Of a DNA stretch of 44,295 nt, positions 1 through 8,931 are shown piece after piece; position 1 is the first letter of the stretch, and the number at the start of each line of letters is the position of its first letter. This DNA comes from Dehalococcoidia bacterium (lineage in GTDB: Bacteria; Chloroflexota; Dehalococcoidia; Lucifugimonadales; GCA-2717565). The stretch lies in assembly GCA_009692865.1 (NCBI GenBank), contig SHYH01000006.1, positions 1 through 44,295 on the forward strand, written 5' to 3'. Made by a program: the position numbers and the translations under genes. The notes under the pieces were generated by a model that was given only the letters and a program-made list of their open reading frames with translations, was not told where the DNA came from and searched no databases.

Positions 1-732
1 GCCTTCGCCCTGGGGGTGCCGCTCTTAGGGATTAACCACCTGGAAGGCCACATCTACGCCGCCTGTCTGGAAGGCGCTGACCCGGAGCATGCCCCCGGGT
101 TCCCCCTGATATGCCTGGTGGCCTCCGGCGGGCACACCGACCTCATCGTTATGCGTGGGCACGGGGAGTACACACTGGTGGGGAGGACGCGGGATGACGC
201 AGCCGGAGAGGCCTTTGACAAGGCCGCCCGGGTGCTGGGCCTGGGGTTCCCCGGCGGGCCCGCGGTCCAGCGTGTCGCCCAGGGCGTCACCGTCAGAGAC
301 CACCTTCCCCAAGCTCGTCTGAAGGACAGGGACAGCCTGGACTTCAGCTTCAGCGGCCTCAAGACCGCCGTCCTGCACATGGCCCGCCACCGTGGCCTCT
401 ACCCACCCCCTGCCAGCGGGCCCGACCCCCGCCAGGTGGCAGAGGTGGCCGCCGCCTTCCAGAAGTCGGTGGTGGCCTCCCTGGTGGAGCGCACCCTTGC
501 AGGAGCCCAGCGCGAGGGCGTCAGGGGGATCGTCCTGGGCGGAGGGGTGGCGGCCAACGCCCTGCTCCGCCAGGAGATGGAACGCAGGTCCCCCGTGCCC
601 GTGTTGATCCCCCGTCCCGTTCTGTGCACCGACAACGGGGCCATGATCGCCGCCTGTGGCTACTTCCATCTCCGACATGGCGAGTCCCACGCCTGGGACA
701 TGGACGTGACACCCAACTGGAGGCTAGGATAG
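1..732 (+). CDS. tsaD: tRNA N6-adenosine threonylcarbamoyltransferase TsaD, C-terminal part (5' truncated by window edge)
   Basis: Open frame from base 1 (AFALGVPLLGINHLEGHIYAA..); motifs INHLEGH, LVASGGHT, GEAFDKAARVLGLGFPGGP, FSFSGLKTAV, GGGVAANALLR. Confidence 0.95.
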   Translation, partial: AFALGVPLLGINHLEGHIYAACLEGADPEHAPGFPLICLVASGGHTDLIVMRGHGEYTLVGRTRDDAAGEAFDKAARVLGLGFPGGPAVQRVAQGVTVRDHLPQARLKDRDSLDFSFSGLKTAVLHMARHRGLYPPPASGPDPRQVAEVAAAFQKSVVASLVERTLAGAQREGVRGIVLGGGVAANALLRQEMERRSPVPVLIPRPVLCTDNGAMIAACGYFHLRHGESHAWDMDVTPNWRLG

Positions 733-761
733 AGGCAGGCTTACCCTTGCCTCACCACCCT

Positions 762-908
762 TAGCAGGCTGCGGGAAAGGGGGAGTGCAGAGGGGCGAAG
801 CCCCTTTGCCAGAAGTCCGAGGGTGTCCCTCAGATATAGCTTCTCCCCCCTTCCTGGCCAGGAAGGGGGACAGGGGGATGGTCGAAAGAGTTTTTCAGCA
901 CTCTGTTG
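762..908 (+). repeat. MITE-like family A, copy A1
   Basis: TAGCAGGCTGCGGGAAA...CCCCCTTCCTGGCCAGGAAGGGGG (perfect 24-nt palindrome, 846-869)...GGTCGAAAGAGTTTTTCAGCACTCTGTTG; matches copies at 3019, 9751, 17137, 18747, 44187. Confidence 0.85.
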
Positions 909-918
909 GTGGAGGAAC

Positions 919-1557
919 ATGGACATTCAATGGCTCGGTCACTCCTGCTTTCGCCTTCGCGGCACCATCGCCACCGTCATCACCGACCCCTTTGCACCCT
1001 CGCTAGGCATCTCCCTGCCAAAGCTGCAAGGCGATTTCATCACCATCAGCCATCCCCACCCCCACCACAGCTCGGTAGACCTGGTGGAGGGCCAGCCCTA
1101 CATCATCCGAACACCCGGGGAGTACGACTCCAAGGGAGTCCAGGTACGAGGCTTCGCCACTCCTTTGAACGAGGCTGCCGGCGAGGGAGGGCGCAACGTG
1201 GTCTACACCATCGAGATGGACGGGGTGACCCTGGCCCACCTGGGCGACCTGGGGCAACCCCTCACCCCCCGGCAGGCGGAAGAGCTGAGCCCCGTGGATG
1301 TCCTCCTCGTCCCCGCCGGCGGGGGGTGCACCGCCACCCCTGCCCAGATTGTGGAGGTGGTGAAGCTGCTGGAGCCCAAGGTCGTCATCCCCATGCACTA
1401 CCAGCTTCCGCAGCTCGCCATCCCTCTGGGCGCGGTGGAAGAGCTTCTCAGGGAGCTAGGTATCCAGGGCGTGACGCCCCAGGCGCGTCTCTCGGTGACG
1501 GTCTCCAATATGCCCGCCGAGCTCCGAGTGGTGGTACTGGAGCCCGCGACCCGGTGA
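919..1557 (+). CDS. MBL-fold (metallo-beta-lactamase superfamily) hydrolase-like protein
   Basis: MDIQWLGHSCFRLRG...ISHPHPHHSSVD...VVIPMHYQ; GGAGGA RBS just upstream; internal start of the 823..1557 ORF. Confidence 0.85.
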   Translation: MDIQWLGHSCFRLRGTIATVITDPFAPSLGISLPKLQGDFITISHPHPHHSSVDLVEGQPYIIRTPGEYDSKGVQVRGFATPLNEAAGEGGRNVVYTIEMDGVTLAHLGDLGQPLTPRQAEELSPVDVLLVPAGGGCTATPAQIVEVVKLLEPKVVIPMHYQLPQLAIPLGAVEELLRELGIQGVTPQARLSVTVSNMPAELRVVVLEPATR

Positions 1558-1629
1558 CCGTGGCGCCCCTCACGTCACGGCCTACCTCGCCGAGCCTAAT
1601 ACTCGGGTGGGTAAGTTGCGGTGCCCGAA

Positions 1630-1740
1630 GTTCGCCACAGGCCCGCTCACCCTGAGCCTGTCGAACCACGAGCGGCTCGCCCTTCGACAGGCTCAGGGTG
1701 AGCGGCTTCCCATACCGCGCTTTTCGCAAGGAAGTACTAG
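1630..1740 (+). repeat. Family B palindromic repeat, full copy B1
   Basis: Perfect 22-bp arms CGCTCACCCTGAGCCTGTCGAA (1644-1665) / TTCGACAGGCTCAGGGTGAGCG (1683-1704); flank shared with 41968-42043. Confidence 0.85.
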
Positions 1741-1935
1741 GTTCGAGTCTTGGGAGTGTTTCGCAGAGCCAGCCCATGCCTGGGGTCCCACAGGTCAAGG
1801 ACTGCGTCGCCCAGGAGTGCAGCGCTCACGACAGTGAGACTCAGCACCAGCCCAGGGAAGATGATAGCCCACGAGGAAGGAGGCGATGAGGACAGCAAGA
1901 AGGGTGGCTTCCGGCACGGAGAGTTCCTACAAGGA

Positions 1936-3000
1936 CTAGCCGCGGATCGGGCCGTCAACGTCCCAGCCCCCCTGCTCCTTCTCCGCAGAGGCCACTCCCC
2001 GCCACTCGGTCCCTGGCGAGCGGCCCATGAGCTCCCCTCCCACGGCTCGAGGGTCCAGGCCCTCAAACAGTACCCGGTGCGTGGCCTCGGTAATGGGCAT
2101 CTCCACCCCGTACTGAGCCGCCAGCTTCAAGGCGGCGGGGGTGGTCTCCACCCCCTCGATCACATGAGGCGTCGAGGTGAGGATCTGCTTCAACGAGCGG
2201 CCCTTGGCCAACTGCTCCCCCGCCGAGCGGTTGCGGCTCAAGGGGCTGAGGCAGGTGGCGATGAGGTCACCGAGACAGGCTAACCCCGCGAAGGTCAAGG
2301 GGTTGGCGCCGGCGGCCACTCCCAGGCGAGTGATCTCCACCAGCCCCCGGCTCATGAAGGCAGCCTTGGCGTTGGCGCCGTAGCCCAGCCCATCGCACAC
2401 CCCCGCCCCAAGGGCGATGATGTTCTTCAAGGCGCCTCCCAGCTCCACGCCGACGAGGTCCTGGGTGGTGTACACCCGAAAGGTGGGCCCCATGACCACC
2501 TCCTGGGCAAAGATGGCGTGCTCTTCTTCTGGACAAGCTACCACGGTGCTGGCAGGCTTGCCCTGCGCCACCTCCCTGGCCAGGTTGGGGCCCGAGAGGG
2601 CACAGATACGGGAGTGGAGCTCCACCGCCATCTCCTCCTGGAGGACCTGGCTCATCCGCTTACCCGTCTGGCGCTCCAGCCCTTTGGTGGCGCAGACCAC
2701 AACGGCCTTTGGAGGAATCTGAGAGGCTACCCGCCGCGCGTTCTCCCGCAGGGACCGCGATGGGACGGCGAACAGGACCAGGTCTGCGCCGTGCAGCGCC
2801 GCCTCAATGGAAGCCGTGACTCGCAGGGAAGGCGGGAAGGAGATCCCGGGCACGAACCGTGCGTTCTCCTTGGCAGCAGTGAGGGCGGCGGCCTCCTCAG
2901 CGGTTCGCGCCCAGAGGCGGACATCCAAAGAGCGGCGCGCCATGAGGATGGCGAGGGTTGTCCCCCAACTGGTGGTGCCTATCACGGCAACGCGGGTCAT
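1936..3000 (-). CDS. gpsA: NAD(P)-dependent glycerol-3-phosphate dehydrogenase
   Basis: MTRVAVIGTTSWGTTLAILMA...VLFAVPS...ATKGLE...LSGPNLAREVA...ALKNIIALGAGVCDGLGYGANAKAA...GLGDL-like ACLGDLIATC; start set at 3000 because the upstream extension is repeat A2. Confidence 0.95.
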   Translation of the reverse strand: MTRVAVIGTTSWGTTLAILMARRSLDVRLWARTAEEAAALTAAKENARFVPGISFPPSLRVTASIEAALHGADLVLFAVPSRSLRENARRVASQIPPKAVVVCATKGLERQTGKRMSQVLQEEMAVELHSRICALSGPNLAREVAQGKPASTVVACPEEEHAIFAQEVVMGPTFRVYTTQDLVGVELGGALKNIIALGAGVCDGLGYGANAKAAFMSRGLVEITRLGVAAGANPLTFAGLACLGDLIATCLSPLSRNRSAGEQLAKGRSLKQILTSTPHVIEGVETTPAALKLAAQYGVEMPITEATHRVLFEGLDPRAVGGELMGRSPGTEWRGVASAEKEQGGWDVDGPIRG

Positions 3001-3018
3001 CGTTACCCTCGACCCCTC

Positions 3019-3166
3019 TAACAGGCTCCGGGGAAAAGGGTGTCCAGCGGGGCGAAGCCCCTTTAGCAGGGGTCTGGGGGTGTCCCCAAGACCCAATTCC
3101 TGTCCCCCTTCCTGGTCAGGAAGGGGGACAGGAATTGGGTCGAAAGGCTTCTTCAGCACCCCTCTA
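3019..3166 (+). repeat. MITE-like family A, copy A2
   Basis: TAACAGGCTCCGGGGAAAAGGG...; perfect inverted repeat 3090-3141 (25-bp arms GACCCAATTCCTGTCCCCCTTCCTG, 2-nt centre); right end ..CTTCAGCACCCCTCTA. Confidence 0.9.
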
Positions 3167-3802
3167 GCTCCTCGCCAATGGGGCGCGGGCATCGGCTTTA
3201 TCCCCCAGACGTCGCTCGGTGCCCCTCACCAGGCGCACGATATTGTCGCGGTGCTGAAGAAAGATGAGAACCCCTCCCCCCAGGGCGTAGACAGGGTATG
3301 CCAGAGGGGCATACCCAAAGAGGTAGAGAACCCCAGTCGCCACCGCAGCCATGCCCACCCCTACCAAAGAACCCAAGGAAACGTATCGCGACACACCGAT
3401 GATGGTGACGCCCATTGCCAGAGCAACAACCCCCGCCAGCGGTGTGAGGGCAGTGAGAGCCCCAAGGCCCGTGAGGATGCCCCGCCCGCCGTGGAAACGA
3501 ATGAAAACGGACCAATTGTGGCCCACCAGAGCCGCCATGGCCACAGCAGCCTCCAGGGCGGGGGCGTCTTGAGTGAGGAGACGGGCCAAGAGAACAGGCG
3601 CCACCCCTTTCCCGGCATCACCCAGCAACACAAGAGCAGCCCCCCGCACCCCTACGGTGCGCAGCACGTTAGCCATGCCAATTCGACCGCTTCCATGCTC
3701 CCGCACATCCACACCGGCCAGGGCCTTCCCCACCAGAAACCCCCAGGGGACGGCTCCCAGGAGGTAGGCCGTGGGCACCAAGAGCCACCAGAGCGAGCTC
3801 AT
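3164..3802 (-). CDS. plsY: Acyl-phosphate glycerol-3-phosphate acyltransferase
   Basis: YLLGAVPWGFLVGKALAGVDVREHGSGRIGMANVLRTVG, GHNWSVFIRFHGGRGILTGLGAL; multi-TM. Confidence 0.93.
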   Translation of the reverse strand: MSSLWWLLVPTAYLLGAVPWGFLVGKALAGVDVREHGSGRIGMANVLRTVGVRGAALVLLGDAGKGVAPVLLARLLTQDAPALEAAVAMAALVGHNWSVFIRFHGGRGILTGLGALTALTPLAGVVALAMGVTIIGVSRYVSLGSLVGVGMAAVATGVLYLFGYAPLAYPVYALGGGVLIFLQHRDNIVRLVRGTERRLGDKADARAPLARS

Positions 3803-5184
3803 GCCTTTTCTCCTCGACGACGAAAGGTGAGTTGAAGGCGACTACCTCGGAAATCGAAGGTTTTGCGCAGGGTGTTCTCAAGATACCTTTGATAGGAGAA
3901 GTGAACCAGTTCGGGGTGGTTGACAAAAAAGGCGAAGGCCGGGGGGTTGACCCCCACCTGCTCCACCCGGTAAATATTGAGGGACCTCTTTCCCACCGAG
4001 GAAGGAGGGTGCCGCCCCGCGGCCTCCAGCAGCATGCGTTGAAGCTGGCCCTGAGGCACAGTCTTGAGACGCTCCTGATACACACCCACAGCCGTATCCA
4101 GGGCCTCCTCTATCCCGTCGCCCTCCAGGGCCGAGGCGAAACAGACAGGGACATAGGGGGCGAAGCGAAGGCGCTCATGGACTATGTCCAGCACCTCCTC
4201 CCGGCTCACACCGTTGGATTCCGCCAGGTCCCACTTATTGACCACCACCACCATTCCCCGATAGGCGTCCAGGATGGAGCCGGCGATGTGAAGGTCCTGG
4301 GCCATCATGGGCTCCAGGGCCTCCACCAGCAGGATGGCCACATCGCATCGGGCCAGGGCCTGCTCCGTCCTCAGGACGCTGTACCGCTCGATGCCCCGCT
4401 CAATACGCCCGCGGCGACGGATCCCTGCGGTGTCAATGAGCACCATCGAGCGCCCTTTGTACTCCACCGGCGTGTCCAGGGCGTCACGGGTGGTCCCCGG
4501 CACCTCGCTGACGATGGCGCGCTCCTCCCCGAGGGTGGTGTTGAGGAAGCTGGATTTCCCTACGTTGGTCCTCCCAAGAATGGCCAAACGCAGGGAGCCT
4601 CCTTCGCCGGATACCACCTCCGCAGGCGGAAGCAGCTCAATCACCCGGCCCACCAACTCCTCCACACCACTGTTGTGATAGGCGCTCAGGACAACGGGAT
4701 CGCCCAGGCCCATCTGGTAAAACTCCATCGCCCCAGGTTCGCGCCTGGGGTTATCCACCTTGTTGACCGCCAGGACCACCGGCTTCTGCGTGCGCCGCAA
4801 CAGATCAGCCACCTCCAGGTCGCCCGGCGTAACACCGTCCATAACGTCCACCAGGAAAACGATCACCTGGGCCTCGTGGACGGCCACGTCCACCTGAGCC
4901 CGCACCTTGGCCCACAGGTCCGACTCGGGCGCGGTCTGCAGGCCCCCGGTGTCCACCAGCAGGAAAGCCTTATCCCCCCACGTGACCTGGGCAACAAGGC
5001 GGTCGCGGGTGGTGCCGGGAATCTCGGAAACAATGGCGATGCGCCGCCCCGTGAGCCGATTGAACAGGGTGGACTTCCCCACGTTGGGTCTCCCCACAAT
5101 GGCCACGACCGGCAAAGCTATTGTGGCCTGCCCAGGCCTCGTGAGAGACACCTGCATCGCCGCCTCTGAAGTTGCTTCAGTCAT
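3799..5184 (-). CDS. der: GTPase Der (EngA), double GTPase domain
   Basis: Two G domains: VAIVGRPNVGKSTLFNRL...DTGGL...NKVD and LAILGRTNVGKSSFLN...DTAGIRRRGRI...NKWDL; 4-nt overlap with plsY. Confidence 0.96.
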   Translation of the reverse strand: MTEATSEAAMQVSLTRPGQATIALPVVAIVGRPNVGKSTLFNRLTGRRIAIVSEIPGTTRDRLVAQVTWGDKAFLLVDTGGLQTAPESDLWAKVRAQVDVAVHEAQVIVFLVDVMDGVTPGDLEVADLLRRTQKPVVLAVNKVDNPRREPGAMEFYQMGLGDPVVLSAYHNSGVEELVGRVIELLPPAEVVSGEGGSLRLAILGRTNVGKSSFLNTTLGEERAIVSEVPGTTRDALDTPVEYKGRSMVLIDTAGIRRRGRIERGIERYSVLRTEQALARCDVAILLVEALEPMMAQDLHIAGSILDAYRGMVVVVNKWDLAESNGVSREEVLDIVHERLRFAPYVPVCFASALEGDGIEEALDTAVGVYQERLKTVPQGQLQRMLLEAAGRHPPSSVGKRSLNIYRVEQVGVNPPAFAFFVNHPELVHFSYQRYLENTLRKTFDFRGSRLQLTFRRRGEKA

Positions 5185-5233
5185 GTGCAAACCCTGCGTT
5201 TCTTCGATTAGGGCGAGTCCGGCAAGCCCATCG

Positions 5234-6157
5234 CTAGAGTTGGAGGATGGCCGCCAGAATGGCCTTCTGGATGTGGAGGCGGTTCTCCGCCTGGTCAAAT
5301 GCCACCGACTGAGGGTGGTTGAGAAAGCCCTTGGGAACCTCCTCGCCGTAATGGGCGGGCATGGGGTGAAGGAGGATGGCGTGAGGCGCCGCCAACGCCA
5401 GAAGGTCCTCGTTCACCTGATAGCCCATGAAGGCGGTCCGTCGAAGGGAGGCTTCGCCCTCCTGTCCCATACTGGCCCACACGTCGGTGTACAACACGTC
5501 CGCCCCCACCACGGCTTCCCGGGGACTCCTGAGACACGTCACGGAGGCCCCGGAGGCTGCTGCCCGCTTCTGGGCCGTAACCAGGACCTTGGTGGGGAGA
5601 TCATACCCCTCCGGGGAGGCGATGTGGAAGGCCATGCCCGTAGAGGAGGCCGCGAGGGCCAGGCTGGCCGCCACGTTGTTGCCATCACCAACATAGGCCA
5701 GCGTCACACCCTTCAAGGCACCCCGGCGCTCGTAGATGGTCAGGAGGTCGGCAAGGGCCTGGCAGGGATGCTCCTGGTCCGAGAGGGCGTTGATCACCGG
5801 AACGGTGGCGTGCTGGGCCAGCTCCTCCAGCGTGCGCTGTGCAAAGGTGCGCACCACGAGAGCATCCACGTAACGGGAGAGGACCTTGGCCATGTCCTCC
5901 ACAGGCTCGCGGCCGCCCAGGCCCACCTGTTCCCGGGTGAGCTCCAGGGAATAGCCACCGAGATGATGGATGGCGACGTGGAAGCTGACCCTGGTCCGTA
6001 ACGAGGGCTTCTCAAACATCAGGGCCACCGTAGCCCCTGCGATGGAAGGCCGCTCCTGTCCTCGCTTGATGGCCAGGGCCCGCTCCACGAGCCCCCATAT
6101 CTCTTCAGGGCTCAGGTCAGCTATGGACAGAAGATCTCTACCCTTCATGGTCTTCAA
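5234..6157 (-). CDS. argF: Ornithine carbamoyltransferase
   Basis: EKPSLRTRVSF, SDQEHPCQALADL, YVGDGNNVAASL, LHPMPAHYGEEV. Confidence 0.93.
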   Translation of the reverse strand: MKTMKGRDLLSIADLSPEEIWGLVERALAIKRGQERPSIAGATVALMFEKPSLRTRVSFHVAIHHLGGYSLELTREQVGLGGREPVEDMAKVLSRYVDALVVRTFAQRTLEELAQHATVPVINALSDQEHPCQALADLLTIYERRGALKGVTLAYVGDGNNVAASLALAASSTGMAFHIASPEGYDLPTKVLVTAQKRAAASGASVTCLRSPREAVVGADVLYTDVWASMGQEGEASLRRTAFMGYQVNEDLLALAAPHAILLHPMPAHYGEEVPKGFLNHPQSVAFDQAENRLHIQKAILAAILQL

Positions 6158-6271
6158 ACCTCACGGTCACAGTATACCAGAGGGGGGCCATGAGACCGCA
6201 AATCGCAAGGGCCGCAAGGGAGAGGGTACGTCAACTTGAAAGCGGGGTGGGGGCATCAAGCCCCCACCTGC

Positions 6272-7054
6272 TTATTCACGCTCCTTCTGAAGCAGCAGAA
6301 AGAACTCCTGGTTCCCCGCATCCCCCAGGATCGGGGAGGGCGTAACACCCCGGACCCGCAGCCCCTGGTCAATCGCCCAAAGAAGTACCTTCCCTACGGC
6401 TCCAGCGTGCAGGGCGGGGTCCTGCACCACCCCACCCCTGGCCACTTCCTGGCGCCTCAGCTCGAACTGGGGTTTCACCAGGGCCACCACGAACCCTTCG
6501 GGCTTCAGGTGAGCCGCCGTGGGAGGCAGCACCCTGGTCAGCGAGATGAAAGCGACATCCACGGTCGCCAGATCCACCGGCTCGGGGAGAGGGAACGCGT
6601 AGCGAGCGTTCACACGCTCCATGACAACCACTCTAGCGTCGGACCGCAGTCGAAGGTCCAGTTGGCCGTGCCCCACGTCCAGGGCGTACACCCTGGTAGC
6701 GCCCCGTTGCAAGAGGCAATCGGTAAAACCGCCTGTGGATGCCCCCACATCCAGGGCCACCTTGTCCGACACCAGGAGGCCAAAGGCGTCCAGGGCTGCG
6801 GCCAGCTTGAAGCCCCCGCGTCCCACATAGGGCGAACGCTCCTTCAAGGCCAGGAAGGCATCCGGAGGCACGGGAGTCCCGGGCTTGTCCACCACTTGGC
6901 CGTCCACCAGGACAGACCCGGCCATCACGAGGGCTTGGGCGCGCTCCGGACTCTCGGCCAGGCCACGCTCCACCAGCAGACGGTCCAGGCGCACCTTGCC
7001 CGCTGTCTTAGTTCCGGCTCCTCTGGGGACAGGTGGCTTGTTGACGCTGGCCAT
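6272..7054 (-). CDS. tlyA: TlyA family rRNA (cytidine-2'-O)-methyltransferase / S4-domain protein
   Basis: RLDRLLVERGLAESPERAQALVMAGSVLVDGQ (S4), YVGRGGFKLAAALDAF, LDVGASTGGFTDCLLQRGATRVYALDVGHGQL. Confidence 0.93.
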   Translation of the reverse strand: MASVNKPPVPRGAGTKTAGKVRLDRLLVERGLAESPERAQALVMAGSVLVDGQVVDKPGTPVPPDAFLALKERSPYVGRGGFKLAAALDAFGLLVSDKVALDVGASTGGFTDCLLQRGATRVYALDVGHGQLDLRLRSDARVVVMERVNARYAFPLPEPVDLATVDVAFISLTRVLPPTAAHLKPEGFVVALVKPQFELRRQEVARGGVVQDPALHAGAVGKVLLWAIDQGLRVRGVTPSPILGDAGNQEFFLLLQKERE

Positions 7055-7129
7055 AAGAGTTCGTATCCTTGCTACAAGGCCGCCTTCCCAGGGCCTAGGC
7101 GAAAGGCGCCTGGCAGCGAGGCAAAACGG

Positions 7130-8071
7130 GTGAACGCCGCATCTTCCCCCAAAAACTTGGCCCGTCCCCCCGGGCTGGAGACCGCCGCCCTGCTCCTGGT
7201 CAGCGCGCGGCCTCGCCAGTGGGTCAAGAACCTCCTGGTGTACTTCCCCTTCGCCTTCACCCTGAACCAGGTGTGGGTCCTTGAGGTGCCCGGACAGGCC
7301 CTAGCGCTCCTGGGCCGATGCACCCTGGCCTTCCTGCTCCTGTGCGCCGTCTCCAGCGCCGTCTACCTGGTCAACGACTACATGGACCGCGACCAGGACC
7401 GGTCCCATCCTCGAAAGCGCCACCGCCCCATCGCCTCTGGCCGCCTCCAGCCCTCCGTGGCCCTGGCCGCTGCCGGCGTCCTGGCGAGCGTCGGCGTAGG
7501 CCTCTCCTTCCTTCTCACCCCTGCCTTTGGCGGAGTGGTGGCCCTCTATCTGGCCCTGATGCTAGTGTACTCTGTCCTGTTCAAGCACGTGGTGCTGATA
7601 GACGTGCTCACCATCGGAGCTGGCTTCGTCCTGCGGGCCGTCGCAGGCGCAGTAGTCATCGCCGCCCCCATCTCCCCCTGGCTCTACGTGGTCACGGGCC
7701 TGGGGGCCCTGTTCCTGGGATTTGGGAAGCGCAGGAGCGAGACCACTAACTCCAGCGGGCAGGCAGCCACACAGCGGCCCAGCCTCGAGCACTACACGCC
7801 CGCCCTTCTGGACCAACTCATTGGGATTGTGGCTCCCTGCGCCCTGCTCGCCTACATGCTGTACACCTTCACGGGGAAGAACCTCCCAGAAAACAACGCC
7901 ATGATGCTGACCATCCCCTTCGTGGCCTACGGGCTGTTTCGCTACCTCTACCTTATCCATCGGACGCCCCTGGGAGAGCGGCCCGAGGACGCCCTTCTGG
8001 ACCCCCCCTTGCTGATCACCGGCGTCCTGTGGCTGGCCACCGCTTCGGCCGTCCTGTTTTACTACCGCTAG
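7130..8071 (+). CDS. UbiA-family prenyltransferase, decaprenyl-phosphate phosphoribosyltransferase (DPPR synthase)-like
   Basis: RPRQWVKNLLVYFPFAF, YLVNDYMDRDQDRSHPRKRHRPIASG, multi-TM; GTG start chosen inside the 6236..8071 ORF, whose N-terminus is antisense to tlyA. Confidence 0.88.
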   Translation: MNAASSPKNLARPPGLETAALLLVSARPRQWVKNLLVYFPFAFTLNQVWVLEVPGQALALLGRCTLAFLLLCAVSSAVYLVNDYMDRDQDRSHPRKRHRPIASGRLQPSVALAAAGVLASVGVGLSFLLTPAFGGVVALYLALMLVYSVLFKHVVLIDVLTIGAGFVLRAVAGAVVIAAPISPWLYVVTGLGALFLGFGKRRSETTNSSGQAATQRPSLEHYTPALLDQLIGIVAPCALLAYMLYTFTGKNLPENNAMMLTIPFVAYGLFRYLYLIHRTPLGERPEDALLDPPLLITGVLWLATASAVLFYYR

Positions 8072-8152
8072 CAGGGCGGTTGAAGAACCCTCTTCGACCC
8101 CCACCAATCCCGACGAGTCGGGACTGGACTCCTCTTTTTCAGCACCTTGCTG
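8069..8152. repeat. MITE-like family A, short derivative A7 with two right-type ends
   Basis: TAGCAGGGCGGTTGAAGAACCCTCTTCGACCCCC ... TCCCGACGAGTCGGGA hairpin ... CTCTTTTTCAGCACCTTGCTG. Confidence 0.7.
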
Positions 8153-8254
8153 GGGGGGTGATGGGGGTCTACCACCACGGGGGTTCCCCGAACCCCCATG
8201 GACCCCCCCCTGGCAAGCGCTCGCGCTTACACCTTAGCCTTTGCCATGAACCAC

Positions 8255-8290
8255 GCGCATCACGTGGGTGCAGGGCGTGCCCTGCCTGCC
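8255..8290 (+). repeat. Family C short palindromic repeat, copy C1
   Basis: GGTGCAGGGCGTGCCCTGCC core, also near 27799, 34041, 38961. Confidence 0.65.
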
Positions 8291-8296
8291 TGTGCC

Positions 8297-8325
8297 TTGA
8301 AGCTTGACAGCCACCATGCTAGAAT
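8297..8325 (+). promoter_or_regulatory. Putative sigma70-type promoter of the Rrf2 gene
   Basis: TTGAAG - 17 nt - TAGAAT, about 28 nt before the GTG start. Confidence 0.5.
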
Positions 8326-8353
8326 AAGCGCAGACTCGCAAAGGGGGAACGCA

Positions 8354-8800
8354 GTGCGGGTGCCCATCAAGGTAGATTACGGGGTTCGCGCCCTTCTAGA
8401 GCTGGCGTATAGCACAGACGGGGAGCCGGTGCCCACTTCGGTCATCGCGGCTCGCCAGCACATGCCTGAACCCTACCTGGACCAGGTGTTGGCGATTCTG
8501 AACCGCCGAGGATTCGTCCGCAGCCGCCGAGGTCCCCAGGGCGGGCACATGCTGGCCAAGGACCCCAGTGAGATTACCCTGATGATGGTGACGGAAACCC
8601 TGGAGGGGCACACGCCACCCCTGGAGTGCATCACCGACCCCTACGAGTGTAGCCTTTCCGGCGCCTGCGCCCAGCGAGCGGTGTGGCAGTCGGTGGAAGA
8701 GGCCATTGACCGGGTCCTCAGCTCCACCACCATTGCCGATCTAGTAACGCAGCAGCGGGGGCTGGACCCCAAGGTCGAGGCAAAGGCTGAGACCCTCTAA
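8354..8800 (+). CDS. Rrf2-family transcriptional regulator with three-Cys (putative Fe-S) motif
   Basis: VRVPIKVDYGVRALLELAYS...LDQVLAILNRRGFVRSRRGPQGGHMLAKDPSEITLMMV...LECITDPYECSLSGACAQRAVW (C-x6-C-x5-C). Confidence 0.93.
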   Translation: MRVPIKVDYGVRALLELAYSTDGEPVPTSVIAARQHMPEPYLDQVLAILNRRGFVRSRRGPQGGHMLAKDPSEITLMMVTETLEGHTPPLECITDPYECSLSGACAQRAVWQSVEEAIDRVLSSTTIADLVTQQRGLDPKVEAKAETL

Positions 8801-8931
8801 TAGGCTTGGCGTGCCCCTCTGCTCAATCTGCGCCAGGGCAACCCGCCGCTCACGCAGGTTTTTCTTTGCCCCCTCTTCAAATAGTGGCCTGCGGATGCAA
8901 GAAGACCAAAACCACCAAGGGAGATGAAGCC

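Noticed and set aside
762-908. CRISPR array
   Set aside because: Family-A/B/C repeats are dispersed, not tandem with regular spacers.
3001-3192. N-terminal extension of the gpsA ORF (MPAPHWRGARGVLKK..)
   Set aside because: Encoded by repeat A2; the conserved protein begins MTRVAVIGTT at 3000.
3832-5169. 445-aa plus-strand ORF
   Set aside because: Antisense to der; low-information composition, no recognisable domain.
6236-7129. N-terminal ~298 aa of the 611-aa ORF
   Set aside because: Antisense to tlyA; the UbiA-like protein plausibly starts at GTG 7130.
8304-8325. TTGACA (8304) as the -35 of the Rrf2 promoter
   Set aside because: Spacing to TAGAAT is only 10 nt; TTGAAG at 8297 gives 17 nt and is preferred.
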